64,000 nt of DNA from Isoetes taiwanensis (lineage: Eukaryota > Streptophyta > Lycopodiopsida > Isoetales > Isoetaceae): NCBI GenBank assembly GCA_021234155.1, contig JAJEKV010000015.1, forward strand, positions 5,959,194-6,023,193, read 5' to 3'. The translations under genes were made by a program, and so were the position numbers. This document shows, one piece after another, positions 23,093 to 33,355 of this stretch. Within the stretch, counting starts at the first letter, position 1. Each line of letters starts with the position of its first letter. The notes under the pieces were generated by a model. It did not search any database, was not told the DNA's origin, and saw only the letters and a program-made list of their open reading frames with translations.

Positions 23093-23932
23093 AGAATCTT
23101 CCTAACCTGCAATCAACTTGATGCATACAATATACTACTATGATACTTACGCATTTATTATGATTACCTTAAGGTAATATTTTTATAACATTATTACGCC
23201 CTTATCTTATGAAATAACTTATCACTTCGTAACATCATTAAAATAAGTTACTCAATAGATTCACTTATCACGACATTTTAGTTTATCAAAATTTTAATAT
23301 TTCATATAAATAATTATCGTTCGAGGTACTCTTCCTTCCTTGCAACACATTCCAACAAAATTTGTGTTGCAAGTCTTCGTAGCTCGACCTCCTTGCCCTC
23401 CGGAGCGCTCTATTGGCCTGCAGGTCGACACTACGTTAGTACCATTTTAATTATTAATAAAGTTTTGGTTATATGGTGACCACCCCACCTATCTACATGA
23501 ATGCATGGCTAATCTCCCGGCGTAGGAAGAGGATGATTCTTCCATCATGGCTGTGGAGACAGCGCCCTATCATGCCTATATGCCGCTCGTGCCTACACCT
23601 TTAGTTGCCCAACGTGGAGGATAGGGTCCTTCCCATATGTGGGGCGTGAAGGACAGATTCCTCCTATCAATGCATATATGGGACTAGAGGTGCCTTTCCT
23701 ATCAATGCATTCCTCAATGACTTCCTTTCTCTCGAGGTCGTCTACTTCTGTGGGACAGAAGTAGACTTTCTAATCTACCTTCCACTCGTCCAAGCGGAAA
23801 CGCGGTCATGCCTACATTCACATTACACCACGCTCTAGAGATCACCGTAGTGGTCTCATCATCGGTAGCAACGCATGCAACCCATACCTAGCATAGGTTG
23901 CATGCGCAGATTAATCTTAACTACACATAGAA
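23093..23932 (-). other. element B 3' non-coding region with two hairpins
   Basis: Hairpin 1 is a perfect 12-bp stem with loop GGG at 23740-23766. Hairpin 2 has an 11-bp stem, 23339-23349 with 23363-23373. Both are shared with A and C. The function is unknown; packaging, 3'-end formation or RNA stability are possible. Confidence 0.7.
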
Positions 23933-25004
23933 TTAATCTACACAAATCGACATGCCTGAGTCGATTTCTTTGGAGATGACCTTGCCGTCCCATTGCTCCA
24001 TAAACTGTGGGTACTGCTTTAATAGATCCTTCTTGAGTACCCACGTCGCATCTTCCACCGGCAAGTGTTTCCACTTAACCAAATATTGGAGAAACTCTGA
24101 TCTCCTTGTTTTCTTGAAGGCTTTATCAAGAATCAACTCTGGAACTATTTCCAGCTGCTCCTCCATCATTTCCAACAACGTTGGAGTATCCAAGACTTCG
24201 TCTGGATTTGGAGTATGCTTCTTCAATAAGCTCACGTGGAAGACTTTATGAATCTTTAGGTGTACTGGCAAGTCTAATTTGTAGGATTGATTACCTACTC
24301 TCTTGACTATTCTGAAAGGTCCAGCCCACCTTGGAGCAAGCTTCTTACAATTTCCGATGCGGAGCTTTGCCTGCTTCACTTTGATCTTGAGCCACACGTT
24401 GTCGCCAACTTCGAACTCTCTGACTGTCCGATGTTTGTCGGCGATGCTCTTTTGTCGACTCCTTGCTGCCAGAAGATATCCTCGAACTTCTTCCACCAGC
24501 TGCTGCATATCGGCCAACATTTGTTGCGAAACCTCTACTTTTGACACGGGATTGTGCCAAGTGTCTGGAGTTAGGCATTGGTAGCCATAATTGATCATAA
24601 ACGGCGACATTTATGATGATTCCTGCTTGGTGCTATTATACGCAAACTCCACCAAGTGAATAAATTCTTCCCACATACCTTGCTTGTTCCATACATAGTT
24701 TCGTAGCATATCCTCCAAAATCCTGTTGGTCCGCTCCGTTTGCCCATCCGTTTGAGGATGATAGACCGTGCTCGTCGATAGCTTCGTCTGAATTGTCGCA
24801 AAGAGGTCTTGCCAAAAGGCACTCATGAACTTCGGATCCCTGTCGGAGATAATCTCCCTTGGCATGCCATGAAGCCTGAAGATTTCTTTGGTGAAGAGCT
24901 TCGCTGTATCCATAGCGGTGTCTGTGGTCCTGCAAGGCACAAAACGTGCCATCTTCGACAACTTGTCGACCACTACCATCAAGGCATCCTTCCCTCTTAC
25001 TGTC
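23933..25004 (-). pseudogene. element B integrase core, GPY/F and chromodomain
   Basis: 25004-24611 encodes the integrase core after the MITE: DALMVVVDKLSKMARFVPCR, the second catalytic Asp in IISDRDPKF and the Glu in QTERTNRILEDML. A single TAA (24611-24613) interrupts the frame where element C has CAA. The frame then continues (24610-23933) through MSPFMINYGYQ and the GPY/F-type motif (RWAGPFRIVKRVG), ending in a chromodomain (FLQYLVKWKHLPVEDATWVL). In chromoviruses the chromodomain tethers integrase to modified histone tails. The Tyr/Trp aromatic positions are retained. The only defects here are the stop and the MITE upstream. Confidence 0.92.
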
Positions 25005-25012
25005 CTTGGAAG

Positions 25013-25841
25013 CATGGAAAAAATTAGTGGCTATTAATAGCCAAATGGCGATTTTTTAGGGGGTCTAGACAATTTTTGCGGCGAATTTTATGAAGGGGGG
25101 TTTCTTTTTAAAAAATAAAAAATAGCCATAGTTAAAACAAGTACTCTATTATTTTTTTAGGATTAGCCAAACTATTTTCCCCATCTTCCTTAAAGAAAAA
25201 GGGAATAGCCTTTCTTTATATTACAATATTTATATATTAAATAATTAATAGCCAAACAAAAATAAATTCTTATTATAGACTTTTACATATCGCCACCTAC
25301 CATCATCAGTGATAGTAGTTTTTCAAACTATGAATTTCTATTATACATACCATATATGCATCCTCAAAAAAGAATTGTAAGAGATGGCCAATATCCCTCT
25401 AGATGCCCGAGTTGATTCCATAACGTCTTCTTTCAAAGTTAGAGATAAGTGCAATTTGATCACAATATCTAGAAGGTGTTGTTGCATTAAATGTATAGTT
25501 TAGACTATGGATGTTATAAGCTATGTTGTGAGCTTCTGTTAAAAGGTTATTAATATTATTGTATGTTCCATAATTGCTGATTATTATTTGTAATTGTAGT
25601 ACAATAATCTAAAGCTACAAAATTTGAATTTACATTTTTTGGTTTTTTTTTCAGTTAGAAAAAATAGCCAGGTAAAAGTTTATAGTAGATAATTTAAAAG
25701 TTTCGCCAAATCCAAATACATATAAATGTAATAATAATAATAACTTTAGCCAAATGTATATCATAAAATACTATAAAATTTTAAAAAATAGCCAAACCTT
25801 TTTTTATAAAAAAATATATTGTATGCTTAATTTTTTCCCTG
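25013..25841. mobile_element. hAT-like MITE inserted in B's integrase
   Basis: An 829-bp AT-rich insert. Its ends are inverted repeats: CATGGAAAAAATTA at 25013, and the complement of CAGGGAAAAAATTA ending at 25841. It is flanked by the 8-bp direct repeat CTTGGAAG (25005-25012 and 25842-25849). An 8-bp duplication plus CA(T/G)GG ends fits the hAT superfamily. Removing it rejoins the integrase frame near FITGLP. The inside repeats TAGCCAAA-type words and has no transposase. Confidence 0.85.
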
Positions 25842-25849
25842 CTTGGAAG

Positions 25850-26125
25850 CCCTGTTATGAAGTCCATGCTGATGACCTCCCACTTAGCGTTTGGCACCGC
25901 TAATGGCTCTAATGCCCCTGGAATTTGAAGCTGCTCTGCCTTCATCTGCTGACATAACTGACATTCCTTGATGTAGCGAGCTTCCTGTTTCTTCATTCCT
26001 GGCCAATAGTAGCTGCTGCGCACTTTGAAATATGTCTTCATGAATCCCGCATGGCCAGCTATTGGACTGTTGTGTGTGTCGTGGAGGATCAACTTCCTTA
26101 CACCCGATGATTCCGGCACGCACAA
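25850..26125 (-). pseudogene. element B integrase N-terminal zinc domain
   Basis: Encodes the HHCC domain (LHDTHNSPIAGHAGF, then CQLCQQ) and the first catalytic Asp (WEVISMDFITGLP). It is separated from the RNase H frame by a 2-bp insertion near 26130: CATATAAAAACAAG here against CATAAGAGCAAG in element C. The hAT-like insert begins just after GLP. Confidence 0.92.
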
Positions 26126-26130
26126 CTTGT

Positions 26131-27236
26131 TTTTATATGGTACAAGAGATTACCTTCCTTCTTAAAATGTTTGAAGGTTTCTCTCTCCTTGTCCGTTCTT
26201 GCTTCCCTGCATAAGCTTGCCCATACTTCCTTGAAGTCCACATCCGTTGGCAAGGATTCTTCAATCTTCTTCTCGAAGTCGCTGGAGAGCGTCGAAATTG
26301 CATTGCAATGCACTCTAGTTGTCAGGGGATGCCTTGAAAGCGCATCCGCTACCACATTGAGCTTCCCCGGCTTGTAGACTATATCAAAGTCATATTCCTC
26401 GAGGAACTCCATCCACCTTCGCTGCCTCAGGTTAAGGTGTGGTTGCGTGAATATATACTGGAGGCTCTGATGATCTGTATCCAATTGGAACTTCCTTCCC
26501 AAGAGATAGTGCCTCCAAATTCTTAATGCCCTGACAACTGCAAGCAATTCTTGATCGTGCGTCGGGTAGCGCGTCTCTGCGTCGTTCATCTTCCTGGAAT
26601 CATACGCTACCACCCGCTCTTCCTGCATGAGCACTGCACCTGTGGCTATCTTACTTGCGTCTGTCGCCACCAACTTGTCTTTCTCTGGATCTGGCAGGGT
26701 TAAGACGGGGGCGGTTGTCAAAGCTTCTTTCAACAATTCAAACCCCGCTTGGGCTTTCTTGTGCCAATGGTCCGCCCAATCTTTCACCTTCTCTGCCCTC
26801 ATCAAGTCTGTTAGCGGGGCCTCTATCTTTGCAAAGTTCTTCACAAACTTCCTGTAGTACCCTGCTAGGCCGAGGAAACTTCTGACCTCATGGACATTCT
26901 TCGGTGCCGGCCACTGAATCACTGCTTCAATCTTGGCGGGATCCGTCGAGATTCCTTCTGCTGAGATCACATGACCCAGGTATTCCATCTTCTCTGTTGC
27001 GAAGTGGCACTTCGACAACTTGGCGTACAACTGGTGCCTCTTCAACTTCTCCAGCACTCTCCTTAAGTGTTGTACGTGTTCTTCAAGGGATCTGCTATAC
27101 ACCAAAATGTCATCAAAGAATACTATCACAAAGGTGTCTAAGAACTCCCTGAAGATGTCGTTCATGAGCCTCATGAACGTTGCTGGGGCGTTCGATAAGC
27201 CGAAAGGCATTACCGTGAACTCATAGTGCTCGTACC
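26131..27236 (-). pseudogene. element B reverse transcriptase (palm/thumb) and RNase H
   Basis: From [20 protein letters not shown] through the catalytic box [12 protein letters not shown] (Ty3/gypsy form of YxDD) to the thumb ([18 protein letters not shown]). RNase H follows ([27 protein letters not shown] and a C-terminal VADALSRHP). About 360 residues are uninterrupted. The 5' side is separated from the RT fingers by a 26-bp duplication (27237-27288). The RT copies the genomic RNA into DNA, and RNase H removes the RNA. Confidence 0.95.
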
Positions 27237-27288
27237 GCGTTCGGAAGGCGGTTTTATGAATCGCGTTCGGAAGGCGGTTTTATGAATA
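27237..27288 (-). repeat. 26-bp tandem duplication breaking RT
   Basis: 27237-27262 is repeated at 27263-27288 (core GCGTTCGGAAGGCGGTTTTA; last base differs). 26 is not a multiple of three, so it shifts the RT frame between HKTAFRT and the GLSNAP region. Confidence 0.95.
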
Positions 27289-27734
27289 TCTTCTTCCTTT
27301 ATCCGGATCTGATGATAACCTGACCTTAAGTCGATTTTGGAGAAGACCTTTGCCCCTTGGAGCCGACCCATCAAGTCATCCGATCTGGGGAGCGCATACT
27401 TGTTCTTGATGGTGTGCTTGTTCAACTGCCTATAGTCTATGCACATCCTCAGACTGCCATCCTTCTTCTTGACAAAAAGAATGGGCACTCCAAATGGCGA
27501 GACACTAGGTCTAATGAAGCCTAGGTCGAGCAACTCCTGCAATTGCTTCTTTAGCTCCGTCAGTTCCTGCGTCATCATTCTGTATGGAGCCTTGCTTGTC
27601 GGCTTCGTTCCTGGTTCGAGTGCTATCTCACACTCGACTCCCCTATACGGAGGAAGGTGCTCGATCTCATCCGGGAAGAGATCGTGAAACTCCGTGATCA
27701 ACTTAGCTATCTGCTTGGGCAACTTGTTGAGCAC
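27263..27734 (-). pseudogene. element B reverse transcriptase fingers
   Basis: Encodes the linker and fingers: [74 protein letters not shown] and [20 protein letters not shown], which contains the first catalytic Asp. It is in a different frame from the palm because of the duplication at 27237-27288. Confidence 0.95.
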
Positions 27735-28130
27735 TTTATCTTCCTCACTTTCTCGCCGGGCTCTTCGATCTCGAGCTTGAAGATATATACCCGCTTCGCT
27801 CTTGATGCACTTGAGTACTGCTTAGAGGACATACTGCGCATGATGGGAACAACTTCTTTTTGCGTGATCTCAATGATCTTGCCACCGGGCGTTGTGAAGG
27901 TCACCTTAAAGCTTCCCACAATCAATGATGGCCCTGCCGGTCCAAGATACCCCATTCGTATGATCAAGTCATACTTGCCAATGCCCATTACTTCTGCCCC
28001 ATCGGATATTAATCCACGGCAAGTCGATGTCGAAGTTAATTCTCTTGCTGCCGTCGCCTTTCTTTGCTCCACTTGCTAAGGCGGCGGGCCTCGGCTTCGA
28101 CCGGTGGTTTCAACTTCAACATCTCAACCA
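27707..28130 (-). pseudogene. element B protease region
   Basis: A frame of ~120 residues upstream of RT includes EVMGIGKYDLIIRMGYLGPA, which resembles the C-terminal flap region of retropepsins (GYDVILGMxWL). The D[TS]G active-site motif is not visible and probably lies in a broken frame near 28090-28130. One frameshift separates it from RT at about 27735. Confidence 0.6.
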
Positions 28131-29590
28131 TTCGGGGGATGCAAAGTTATGGCTACTTCCGAGTCTATCGGGACTATGAAGGACTTGGCCTTGGCCTTCC
28201 CCTCGTGGAAATTACCTTATCTTTGGTTCTCTGCTTGTTACGTATCTATAGCGGTAAAGATATGACACTCACCACGAATATAGTCGGCGGGCTGCTCGCC
28301 CGTCGTCGTCGTCGTCGGGCCAGTGTCCCATCCACCCAACTCATTCTTATTTGCACTCATGGCGTAAGGGGCGTTATTTGTCCTATGGCCTTCTTTGGAA
28401 AACACACGAAGCAATTTTGCTTTTCTATGCACTCTCGCCTCTTTTCCTTGGGCATTGCACGCAAAAGGACCGCCTTTGCTTTGGAGTAGTTTGACCCCTC
28501 TGCTTGTCCTGAAGGACACCGCTTCTTCTCTCTTTGCTTCCCACAGGTTGCCACCATATGGGGCTCTATTTGGACCTGGATTGGGCTGCTCTAGGGCTAT
28601 AACTCCCTGTTGCCTTGCCTTTATCCCCGTAATCTGCCTTTGCCTATTATTACGAGGGCCTCCGTCCCTTGCAAGCTTATTGCCTTGGACTCGCTTCGAT
28701 CTTGACTTAGGGTTTATTGCCCCTTACAAGCTTGCCCGGATCTCATCATTCAGCCCCCGATATAGCTCTCCCTTTGGATGCTTTTCACTCAACTTTGGCA
28801 CATAAAGCCTTAGTCTCATGAATTCCTCTGTATATTTACGGGTGATTTGTTGCCTTTGCGCAACAATAGAAGGATTTGGGGACGTAATGGCTTTGAAGCC
28901 TTTAGCAAACTTTCGAAGGCTGCAAGCATCCCCTTAAGCCATGGGCCTTGGCATAGCCCTTCCACCAAATGTCTTTGCCCCTTCAGTTAAATTAGTTGCC
29001 ACCACCGCCTTTGTCCTTGTCCTTCATACCATAGGCGTTACCATACTCACTCATCTCATCGAGCCAAGCCTCTGCCTCCATGCCTGACCTGTTCTCGCCT
29101 AAGAATTGCTTTCGAGCTTCCGGCCTTCCATACATTTCCCAATGCACGAGTCTACCTTCTTCCGGTAGGTCCGAGGTCTTCGTCTCCTTGTGTCATGCGT
29201 CCCTTGAGGTCTGCCTTTGGTTCGGCCTCTTCATGAATCAGTCGAGTCCAGAGCTTGAGTCCGGAGGATTCCGTCTTTGGGGACCTCCTTCTCTTGCTCC
29301 TCCTCTTGTCCTTTCATGCTTTCTGAGCTGATGCATGTGGCAACCGGCGTTGCCCTCGGGCCCAACTCACAGCGTGCGGCCGGAAAGCCTTTATCCGCTT
29401 TCGAGGTCCGTCCTCATCGTGACATTTCCTCTTCGGGGTCATGGGCCCAAATGCTTCATCGGGCTCCTCTGGGTGGCCTGAAGGAGTCTATTCTTCCCTA
29501 TGGTCTCGGCGTTGTCGTTCCCCGAGCAGGGCCTCTAGCGCATACACAAGTAGGTCATGGTCATGCGGTTAGTTTAGTTTGTTCTCTTGC
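28131..29590 (-). pseudogene. element B gag, multiply frameshifted
   Basis: Retrotransposon-gag features appear in rotating frames: DIWWKGYAKAH (near 29000), KYTEEFMRLRLYVPKLSEKH (near 28800) and a Cys-poor basic tail around 28380-28500 where a knuckle is expected (RRECIEKQNCFVCF). C's gag has the same order. Several frameshifts rule out an intact Gag. Gag would form the particle that packages the RNA. Confidence 0.75.
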
Positions 29591-29696
29591 ATTATATGTG
29601 TTGTTGGTATAGTTGCGGAAAAAAATACATCAACAAAACATTTAAAGTGTAAAAGAAATTATATTTATATTATATAATATCTTAATACAACGCCCC

Positions 29697-30541
29697 CGGG
29701 ATCAAGAGTCTACTATTCTTGAAATCACCAGTAGGATGGGTTATCTTCGAGGAACTTCTTAACTTGGGCCGTTCCTACCGAGCGTCCCAAGTTCCTGAGG
29801 ATGTTGGTTGATGACCCGCCGCAAAGCTCTCACTAATTCCTCTACCACCGCGATTCGGAGGTGTAGGCTGCGGTCCGCCCGATCTTCCCTGCCGTCGATA
29901 AGGTATGGCGAAGTCGAAGATGTCGAAAGTGCCATCGCTCTCTTGACTAAGGCGGCATAGTCGATTGTTGGCGACTAGCCGAGCATGCGGCCAAAGCCCT
30001 GAGAGCGCGATGAGCATGAATACTCCTTCCTCGCCCCTAGGGGTGAATTTGCGGTGGATTACCGCTATTCTCCCGTCCAGCAGCAGGGGGAGATAATATC
30101 GCAGCGACCTGTCGTTGTGCGTCATTGTTGATTCTTTGCCTCCTCGGCCACCAGCTCTGTGTCTCCCGGCATATTCGTCGACTTCCACCTCGGTGAGCTC
30201 TCTGTAATCCCTAACTGTTGCTGAAGCTCGCCTGAGGTCGAACTCGCCTCTTCTCTCTGTGGGGGCTGGTGTCGAAGAGCTCGGCATCAAAATGTTTGAG
30301 CTCTTGCCGCGGATTCCCATCTGTTCCTGGATGGCATAAAACTCCTCTTGCCCATAGGTTCGAGCTTCCATCATCTGCCTGATGTTGCCGTAGGCTTGGA
30401 TGTTGGAAGTCGACTCTCCTGTGTAAGTGTCGGCTTCCCTTACTTGAAGCGGGAAGTCGGAAGCTCCCCGGACGACGAAATCATCCGTGTCCGATTGCGC
30501 TAGTTGGTGAAAAGAACTTCGCCGAAAGTCGCACACTGACC
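29697..30541 (-). pseudogene. element B ORFx (accessory ORF upstream of gag), 5'-truncated
   Basis: An open frame of about 260 residues (30557-29775) with a short frameshifted tail. Distinct blocks include SDTDDFVVRGASDFPLQV, TEVEVDEYAGRHRAGGRGG, RYYLPLLLDGRIAVIHRKFT, GVFMLIALSGLWPHA and FDIFDFAIPYRRQ, then (next frame) RNLGRSVGTAQVKKFLEDNP. The same blocks occur in element C (35354-36855), which shows that this is a real, conserved ORF of the family. No known domain is recognised. Its 5' end is lost at the junction with GTTGTTTT-rich DNA. Confidence 0.6.
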
Positions 30542-31034
30542 CCAATTTTTGGTCCACAGTTGTTTTTTACTTGTACAGAAGTGTTGGTTTATGCCAAAAA
30601 CAACACCAAAATGGCCCCAAAAGTCCACGTGGCCCGTTTATCCGGATTTGCACAAAGAGACAGTGGTTTTTTGGCAAAAACATCCCACTGTGGTTTTTTT
30701 TTGCACCTTTTTGTTTTTTGGTCAACGTGTCATTTTTTTCACTATTGTTTTTCGCGAACTTTTGTCAACGTGTGGTTTTTTCTTGACTGTTGTTTTTCAG
30801 AGGAGCCACGCGTTGTTTGTCTTCCAAAAAACTCATGTAGGTTTGAATATTAGTACATGAAAAACTGAAAAAAAAATATAGTTGTTTTTTCCTTTTCAAT
30901 GTGTGTTGTTTTGTTTTCTCCACTTGTAGTTTTTTAAGTTAACATTGTTTTCACAAAAAAAATACGTAATATCCAAGAAATCCACATGTATTGTTTTAGA
31001 ATAATTGTTGTTTTTCAAATGTTGTTTTACTACG
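30542..31034. other. GTTGTTTT-rich DNA, target of element C (left part)
   Basis: Rich in TTGTTTTT and GTGGTTTT words. 30940-31030 is similar to 42765-42860, so a ~190-bp unit is tandemly repeated across the C insertion site. 31030-31034 is C's target duplication CTACG. Confidence 0.6.
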
Positions 31035-32713
31035 TGTGACGTTCCGGCCAAAGATATCGCCCCTGGGCGTATACCGCATCGCCTAAATCCGCAGCATTAC
31101 CGCATACTCGGTGACGGTGCGCTAAGCGTGTAGCCGTGTGTGAGTAGCCCTAGGGGGCAACTTGCCAAAAATATGTGCAACTATTAATGTGCACATTTTC
31201 CAATGTACACATTAATGTGGGCACACATTTCCAAGTGGACACTTCATGCCAAGTGGGCCACACCCATAGGTGCAATTAATGTGCACATTTTCCAATGTAC
31301 ACATTAATGTGGGCACACATTTCCAAGCGCACATTTGGCCACCTAGCCCTTAAAGGCAAGTGGGCCCATTTCCAATTATCCCACATGCCAAAAGGGGATA
31401 ATTGGAAACCCTAACCAACCCCCTTGTCTATATAGGGTAGGAAACCCTAACTAGCCCAATTTTCGATTTTAGGGCTTTAGAACTCTGTTTTGGTTTGCCT
31501 CAACTTGACCAAAACCGCATCCTGAACTCGCACGGGAGAATTACATCCTTAGTTTCCCTTGATTCGAAAGGTCTGTGAGGGATGGTCGAGCTCAGTCAGG
31601 GAGGAGCCTCTCAAGGATCGGTATTTGGCCAATTAGATAGTCTAAACCCTATTCTAGTCATCTAATCAGTAGGTTTAGCCTATTAGATTGGCCATAGCAG
31701 CCCTCTAGATCTTTAGATAGCAGATTCTAACTAAAGAACCTAACTCTATGTTGTAGATTAGATCTAGTTCTTTAGTTCTCTGTGAAGTATATGGATGATG
31801 CATCTCTATGAACTCCTTGTATTGGGAAGGGGGGTAGAGACCTAAAGCTTTGTAGATGATGCTCCTAGAGTAGCCTCTCTAGCACACTGTAGATTCGGCC
31901 TGTGCACAAGAGCCACAGGGATGTGGGTGAAGGGCCGACCGGGCCGAGAAGGAGGTTCATGTCCTGACTCTTGAACGGTTCCTCTGGTGTGTAAGGCCTA
32001 CCGGGAACCATTGTGACTAGGTCTAATGGCTTGCCACTGCGTGTGGGCAAGGCATGGGCTCGACACTCGTGAGGTGGTGAATATGACCTTCCATTGAGTT
32101 CAGTCGAATACGGGCAGTGGCCCTCTAGTCACCTCGAGTCAGCATGTAGATCTCTGGAGGGAGTGATCCCTACCTGCCCCATCGGAACTGGGAAGATGAG
32201 CCCGGGAGTAGCCCTCTTGGCTATGCATCCCGTGAGACTCTGATCCAGTCCCGAGCACTTTTGAGACCACTCGCAAAGTGTGCACGAGGAGGCGAGATGG
32301 AGTGGACAACCCTAAGCCATGTCATATGCCGGCCAAATCCATTGCCATGAATTACATGCGCAATGAACTCGGGAGACCCAAGCCATCTGGTCATCCCTTG
32401 AGTCGAGGCCTTGGGTAGGATTCCTATGTGATGTCTTGATCTTTGTCTATGCGGACATGTGGAGGACCATCCTTCGTGATGGTCATATGATGTTGATGTA
32501 TGTACTCTTGACATGTATGTTTACGCTTCGCAGCCTAGGTAGGCCCCGAGGGAGGCGGTGCAATGACCCTTCCACTCTTCCCCTTTGGAACCCGCCACGG
32601 TTTGCGGTGTCATGTGGAGGGCCCTGTATTAGCATGGAGCTGGGTATGGGGATGAACTCTGTTTGTATACCGGTGAGTGCACCGTGATATGAGTAGGGGC
32701 AGGGGGCGTCCAC
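31035..32713 (+). repeat. element C 5' LTR
   Basis: Begins TGTGACGTTCC. It contains the TATA-like CTATATAGGG near 31428. The 3' edge is slightly altered (GGGGGCGTCCAC). Confidence 0.9.
31183..31327 (+). repeat. 53-bp direct repeat inside C's LTR
   Basis: 31183-31235 and 31275-31327 match (start ATTAATGTGCACATTTTCCA). The same pair is in the 3' LTR (about 41172-41313). Position upstream of the LTR TATA box suggests an enhancer-type repeat (inference). Confidence 0.85.
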
Positions 32714-32715
32714 GG

Positions 32716-32728
32716 TGGTATCGAGAGC
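32716..32728 (+). other. element C primer binding site (tRNA-iMet)
   Basis: TGGTATCGAGAGC, two bases after the LTR. It matches TGGTATCAGAGC with one extra base. Confidence 0.8.
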
Positions 32729-32920
32729 TATGTTCTTGGAGACCAAGAGCAAAGCAATCGCCATGTCCCCAGTAGCACTAACTTGATAGGATCCTCAAAC
32801 CTCGAAAAATGAGAAAAAAATTTTCTCATTTTTTTTAGTTTATGCTAAGCTAGTAACAGATTAAAAAGAATAGAAAGCGTAAAAGACTAAAATTGATGAG
32901 CCAACATCCAAAAGTAGGGT

Positions 32921-33253
32921 GGTCTCACACGTCGCGCCGGGACGATTTCTACATTCTAGAAATTCAACGTAACGTCTTGAACATTCAAATTTTGACACCA
33001 AAAAGTTGTAAATTACAGTAAAATACCTTGATAATTCTAAATTTAAGCTAAGAATTAGTAGATTTAGCATGTTACATGTTAATTTAATAGTGGGCCCCAC
33101 CATGTCTCACGTCAGCGCGGGAGACGGGTTTCTAAATTCTAGGAATGGGCTGGGCTTAAGCGTGTGAGACCTTGCTTAATTAGGTGTTTTTAGGTGCTCT
33201 AGACAACCCAAAAAGGTAGTTTAAAAGTTGACCTAAAATTGGCCCTATAAATA
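32921..33253 (+). promoter_or_regulatory. element C module 1: two inverted-repeat elements and TATA box
   Basis: Element 1 (from 32922): GGTCTCACACGTC with inner palindrome ATTTCTA (32945-32951) / TAGAAAT (32957-32963); its right outer arm is degraded. Element 2: GTCTCAC (33104-33110) / GTGAGAC (33164-33170), with a degraded inner palindrome. TATAAATA lies at 33246-33253, 106 bp before the ATG of the H3-like gene, a normal plant core-promoter spacing. Confidence 0.65.
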
Positions 33254-33355
33254 GAACCAGACCCCTCCCATTTTTCCTGTTCTTCCCTAGAACTTGGCTT
33301 CGTCTTTGTCAAAGGCTTATCTTCCGGGCGCTTAGCTCCGTCGACGAACCATAAG

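Larger units (their letters stand above)
21708..30541 (-). mobile_element. element B: Ty3/gypsy chromovirus, 5'-truncated
   Basis: On the minus strand the order is ORFx, gag, protease, RT, RNase H, integrase, chromodomain, 3' region, polypurine tract, 3' LTR, which is the Ty3/gypsy order with a chromodomain at the integrase C-terminus. The 5' LTR, leader and start of ORFx are missing: homology with C stops at about 30541. Its remaining LTR is split by A, and its integrase by a hAT-like MITE. It is the best-preserved pol in the window. Confidence 0.92.

Noticed and set aside
24000-30000. Plus-strand ORFs across element B
   Set aside because: All are antisense shadows of the minus-strand gag-pol, which has catalytic motifs in order.
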